DNA from: a virus
Strand: one strand, 5' to 3'
Length of the DNA stretch: 22,692 nt
Virus record (IMG/VR): IMGVR_UViG_3300047552_000818
Location: 1 to 22,692 of that record
The notes under the pieces are model-generated. The model searched no databases, was not told the DNA's origin, and saw nothing but the letters and a program-made list of their open reading frames with translations. Position 1 is the first letter of the stretch; each line of letters begins with the position of its first letter. The position numbers were made by a program, and so were the translations under genes. Shown piece after piece: positions 20,867 through 22,692 of this stretch.

Positions 20867-21229
20867 ATGAAACGTAAGCCACTTACACCAGAGCACAGAA
20901 AGAAGATAAGCGAAAAACTTTCAGGAGAAAATAGTTATCTTTGGGTAGGTGATAGTGTTGGTTACCGTGGCATACACGATTGGGTTAGGAAGCATTTAGG
21001 TAGGGCTACACACTGCAGTAATGTTGAGTGTAAGTACCCAAGGAAAAACTCAAGTCGCCAAACCATAAAACACCCTAAGCGTTTTGAGTGGGCAAATAAA
21101 GACCATAAGTACAGAAGGGTGTTGGAAGATTACATGAGCATGTGTACAAGTTGTCATCGTCTTTACGACTATGCAAACCACTTGTCCAACAAGGGGAGTG
21201 GTACAGGATCAATTAAAAATAAGATATAA
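20867..21229 (+). CDS. HNH endonuclease with NUMOD3-like motif
   Basis: This 120-aa protein opens with the NUMOD3-type DNA-binding motif KPLTPEHRKKISEKLSGENS. Cys50 and Cys55, and Cys93/Cys96 in MCTSCHRLYDY, build the zinc site, and RGIHDWVRKHLG and FEWANKDHKYRR fit the HNH fold common in phage homing endonucleases. It is inserted one base after the annealing-protein gene and before the SSB-like gene. It probably acts as a free-standing homing nuclease. It could also take part in DNA processing, but NUMOD3 favours homing. Confidence 0.82.
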   Translation: MKRKPLTPEHRKKISEKLSGENSYLWVGDSVGYRGIHDWVRKHLGRATHCSNVECKYPRKNSSRQTIKHPKRFEWANKDHKYRRVLEDYMSMCTSCHRLYDYANHLSNKGSGTGSIKNKI

Positions 21230-21239
21230 CTAACATTAT

Positions 21240-21530
21240 ATGGCAGAAAAAGAGTTCCCGAAGGGTATTAGGTTTGATTTACCAAAGGCAGGTGCCCCGG
21301 AGTTCATTAGGGGTAGGATCAGTATTAACGTTGAGGAGTTTGTTCCTTACGTTCAGTCAAAAGTGAATGAGCGCGGTTGGGTGAACTTCGACATTAAGAA
21401 GGGTAAGGAGAGTGGCAAACTCTACCTCGACTTGAATGACTGGAAGCCGAAAACTACTGAACCGCAGGTCAGTACGGAGAAGGAACCATACAATCCTGAC
21501 GGCATAGACCCGGAGAATATACCTTTTTAA
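21240..21530 (+). CDS. SSB-like small protein
   Basis: The 96-aa protein has a beta-rich core (GIRFDLPKAGAPEFIRGRIS, then NFDIKKGKESGKLYLDLNDW) and a disordered C-terminus ending DPENIPF. The acidic-PF tip matches the C-terminal interaction peptide of bacterial SSB. The domain is not a textbook SSB OB fold by eye, so it may be a divergent single-stranded-DNA-binding protein. Its neighbours (annealing protein, initiator) fit this. A terminator follows 24 bases after the stop. Confidence 0.6.
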   Translation: MAEKEFPKGIRFDLPKAGAPEFIRGRISINVEEFVPYVQSKVNERGWVNFDIKKGKESGKLYLDLNDWKPKTTEPQVSTEKEPYNPDGIDPENIPF

Positions 21531-21554
21531 TACGGCCTTATAGGTATCCATCAG

Positions 21555-21575
21555 CACCCCTCAGGGGGTGTTTTT
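21555..21575 (+). terminator. Rho-independent terminator after the SSB-like gene
   Basis: CACCCC (21555-21560) and GGGGTG (21565-21570) form a six-base-pair stem with loop TCAG, followed by TTTTT. It ends the first part of the replication transcript. Confidence 0.8.
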
Positions 21576-21577
21576 GG

Positions 21578-21600
21578 GTTATCCACACCCTGTTGATAAC
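21578..21600. repeat. Inverted pair of DnaA-box-like 12-mers, copies 4 and 5
   Basis: GTTATCCACACC (21578-21589, perfect DnaA box 21579-21587) and CCTGTTGATAAC (21589-21600, one mismatch) face each other and share a base. The inverted pair lies between the terminator and a possible promoter TTGATA/TACAAT. Confidence 0.6.
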
Positions 21601-21623
21601 AGTAAAAAACACTGTGGTACAAT
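21593..21623 (+). promoter_or_regulatory. Possible promoter overlapping the DnaA-box pair
   Basis: TTGATA (21593-21598) and TACAAT (21618-21623) are separated by 19 bases, slightly long. Its start would be about 21630, upstream of a structured RNA element. The -35 overlaps copy 5 of the 12-mer, so binding there could repress it. Confidence 0.4.
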
Positions 21624-21645
21624 GTTTGAGGTAGAACATTTACAC

Positions 21646-21695
21646 GGGGGGCGCGTCGCAACGCGACAGGCACCAATGCCCTTATCTCGCCCCCC
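21646..21695 (+). ncRNA. Structured RNA, three-way junction
   Basis: Outer stem GGGGGGCG (21646-21653) pairs perfectly with CGCCCCCC (21688-21695). Inside are GTCGC/GCGAC (21655-21659 with 21663-21667, loop AAC) and GGCA/TGCC (21669-21672 with 21677-21680, loop CCAA). Seventeen Watson-Crick pairs in 50 bases in an otherwise A/T-rich gap strongly suggest a functional RNA. It lies in the leader of the GIY-YIG-type gene or forms a small RNA; a TTTTATC/GATAAAA hairpin follows. No known family is recognised. Confidence 0.5.
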
Positions 21696-21727
21696 TTGTA
21701 AGCGTTTTATCAGATAAAAAAATTGGT

Positions 21728-22096
21728 ATGGAAATAGAGAAAAGCCCAACGGGTATGAAGCTACCGAAAAGGTCTGGTAGAGCTGGGTATGTGTATGTGG
21801 TTCGTTGTAATTGCTGTGAGAGTTTTTATAAGATTGGTAGATCAAAAAGCGTACCGAGAAAAAGGATTAAGTCTTACATTACAAACAACCCACATGGAGT
21901 TGAGTACATTTTTGGGTTTCGTGTAAAAAACAGCTATGAACGCGCGGAGTGGGCTACTCATGTGCTGCTTTCGAGATATCACCACCACAATGAGTGGTTT
22001 TATGACGAGGGAAATAATCTTGAAGACATTTGTTTTAGTCTGACAAGCAGTGAAACAAGTCACGGTTCCGATTTTAAGAGACTCATAAAGATATAG
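21728..22096 (+). CDS. GIY-YIG superfamily nuclease (T5orf172/MUG113-like)
   Basis: The 122-aa protein has GYVYVVRCNCCESFYKIGRS (about 20-39), which contains the GIY and YIG equivalents (YVYVV and YKIG). Arg46, then ERAEWATHVLLSRYHHHNEW (about 71-90) provide the conserved basic and Glu residues of the T5orf172/MUG113 branch. The core is complete. There is a 32-residue C-terminal tail. The start follows a structured leader, and it ends one base before the initiator gene. It likely acts as a DNA nuclease in replication or homing; role uncertain. Confidence 0.78.
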   Translation: MEIEKSPTGMKLPKRSGRAGYVYVVRCNCCESFYKIGRSKSVPRKRIKSYITNNPHGVEYIFGFRVKNSYERAEWATHVLLSRYHHHNEWFYDEGNNLEDICFSLTSSETSHGSDFKRLIKI

Positions 22097-22097
22097 T

Positions 22098-22692
22098 ATG
22101 GATGACTTCAAACCCGATTACTACCAGATACCGTACTTGGTAGCAGAAAAGTGCGATCCACACGAAGCGTTTGTCTACGCAATTATTTATTGGTTTGCAA
22201 AGATGAAGGAAGGTCACTGTTGGGCATCGAACGAGAGGATAAGCAAATCACTTCCGTATAAAAGTTCCCCAGCAAGTGTCGCAAACGCCGTGAGTAAGCT
22301 GTCCGAGCTTGGATTTATACACTGCATGTATATAGACGAATCGAAGCGAAACAGGAAAGAAATAATACCTCTGGTTGTCTACGCGATTAACCCACCGGTT
22401 AAACCGTCTAACCCACAGGTTAATCGCGATACATCCACAGGTGAACAGATAGAGATAAGTAAACGAGATAAAATTGTTTTGCATTCGCAAAACGATTCTG
22501 ATGACGTTTCTTATCAACGACTAGACGACAATGGAGATGTGTATGAAACCCGCGCCAAAACTACAAAAGACCCTCTTATTGAGTTTTTTCGGTCTGAATG
22601 TAGGAAGCAGGTTGGCATTTCACCCGTCATACCAATAGCCGTAGCAAGAACACTGCTCATTACAGCGCGCAAGCACCTTACTGACGTTCAGA
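22098..22692 (+). CDS. Winged-helix replication initiator (O-like), cut by right edge
   Basis: The frame starts at ATG 22098 (MDDFKPDYYQIPYLVAEK) and remains open to the window end (198 residues). The N-terminal part is a winged-helix domain: AFVYAIIYWFAKMKEGHCWA, SNERISKSLPYKSSPASVAN and SKLSELGFIHCMY, as in phage replisome organisers and lambda O-like proteins. A linker with a seven-residue repeat (INPPVKP, SNPQVNR) is encoded by two DNA palindromes. After it comes a second helical domain (KDPLIEFFRSECRKQVGI). It should bind the origin and load the host or phage helicase. Family assignment is by pattern; the missing C-terminus would help. Confidence 0.75.
   Translation, partial: MDDFKPDYYQIPYLVAEKCDPHEAFVYAIIYWFAKMKEGHCWASNERISKSLPYKSSPASVANAVSKLSELGFIHCMYIDESKRNRKEIIPLVVYAINPPVKPSNPQVNRDTSTGEQIEISKRDKIVLHSQNDSDDVSYQRLDDNGDVYETRAKTTKDPLIEFFRSECRKQVGISPVIPIAVARTLLITARKHLTDVQ
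22382..22428. repeat. Iteron-like palindromes inside the initiator gene
   Basis: TTAACCCACCGGTTAA (22387-22402, perfect palindromic arms) and CTAACCCACAGGTTAA (22408-22423) are 21 bp apart, two helical turns. They sit inside a larger perfect inverted repeat CGCGATTAACC (22382-22392) and GGTTAATCGCG (22418-22428). Their position inside the initiator gene is where lambda-like phages place the origin. Confidence 0.6.

Noticed and set aside
1-22692. tRNA genes, CRISPR arrays, integrase or attachment sites
   Set aside because: I looked for cloverleaf sequences, regularly spaced repeats and recombinase motifs on both strands and found none.
1-22692. Alternative genetic code with TGA read as an amino acid
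   Set aside because: Many ATGA start-stop overlaps (for example 3936-3933, 6672-6669, 8187-8184) use TGA as a real stop, and proteins end as expected.

Overview
The window is a stretch of a tailed bacteriophage genome (Caudoviricetes), most likely podovirus-like. It has a complete packaging and capsid module: small and large terminase, portal, scaffold-like protein and an N4-gp56-type major capsid protein. It also has a T7 gp11-like head-tail adaptor and a large beta-rich tail protein. The host cannot be read from the sequence. TGA is used as a stop codon, so the genetic code looks standard. Shine-Dalgarno sites are almost absent, and several genes have a TATAAT-like hexamer 6-7 bases before the ATG, which suggests leaderless transcripts. 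A Patescibacteria/CPR-type host is a weak guess from the style of the small proteins. No integrase, tRNA or CRISPR array was seen.

Layout. From the right edge of the late region leftwards (minus strand) lie a DEDD exonuclease with a zinc ribbon (18432-17683), a small helical protein, and a basic 48-aa protein (17291-17145). Then come TerS, TerL, portal, an 80-aa protein, scaffold, major capsid protein and two small proteins. Next is a tightly overlapping nine-gene sugar/glycan cassette (11422-4802): an RmlB-like dehydratase, a DegT aminotransferase, two methyltransferases, a GNAT acetyltransferase and four glycosyltransferase-like proteins. The tail module resumes after it: adaptor, coiled-coil protein, 689-aa tail protein, 473-aa probable internal virion protein, and a protein running off the left edge.

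A divergent promoter region (18433-18558) separates this from rightward genes. These begin with a lysis-type set: a holin-like protein, tiny membrane proteins, a zinc-knuckle protein, and a membrane-anchored lysozyme that appears to need a -1 frameshift. A strong terminator follows at 19851. The replication/recombination module comes next: small helical proteins, an annealing-protein-like gene, an HNH nuclease, an SSB-like protein, a second terminator, a structured RNA, a GIY-YIG-type nuclease and a winged-helix replication initiator cut by the right edge.

How it works together. The early rightward module should copy and recombine DNA and lyse the cell, and the leftward module builds the virion. 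The glycan cassette sits between capsid and head-tail genes and has the enzymes to make, acetylate, methylate and attach an amino-deoxy sugar, so glycosylation of the virion or the host surface is the main inference. Five copies of a 12-base DnaA-box-like element occur, all in intergenic gaps around the early region. The initiator gene carries two iteron-like palindromes 21 bp apart.
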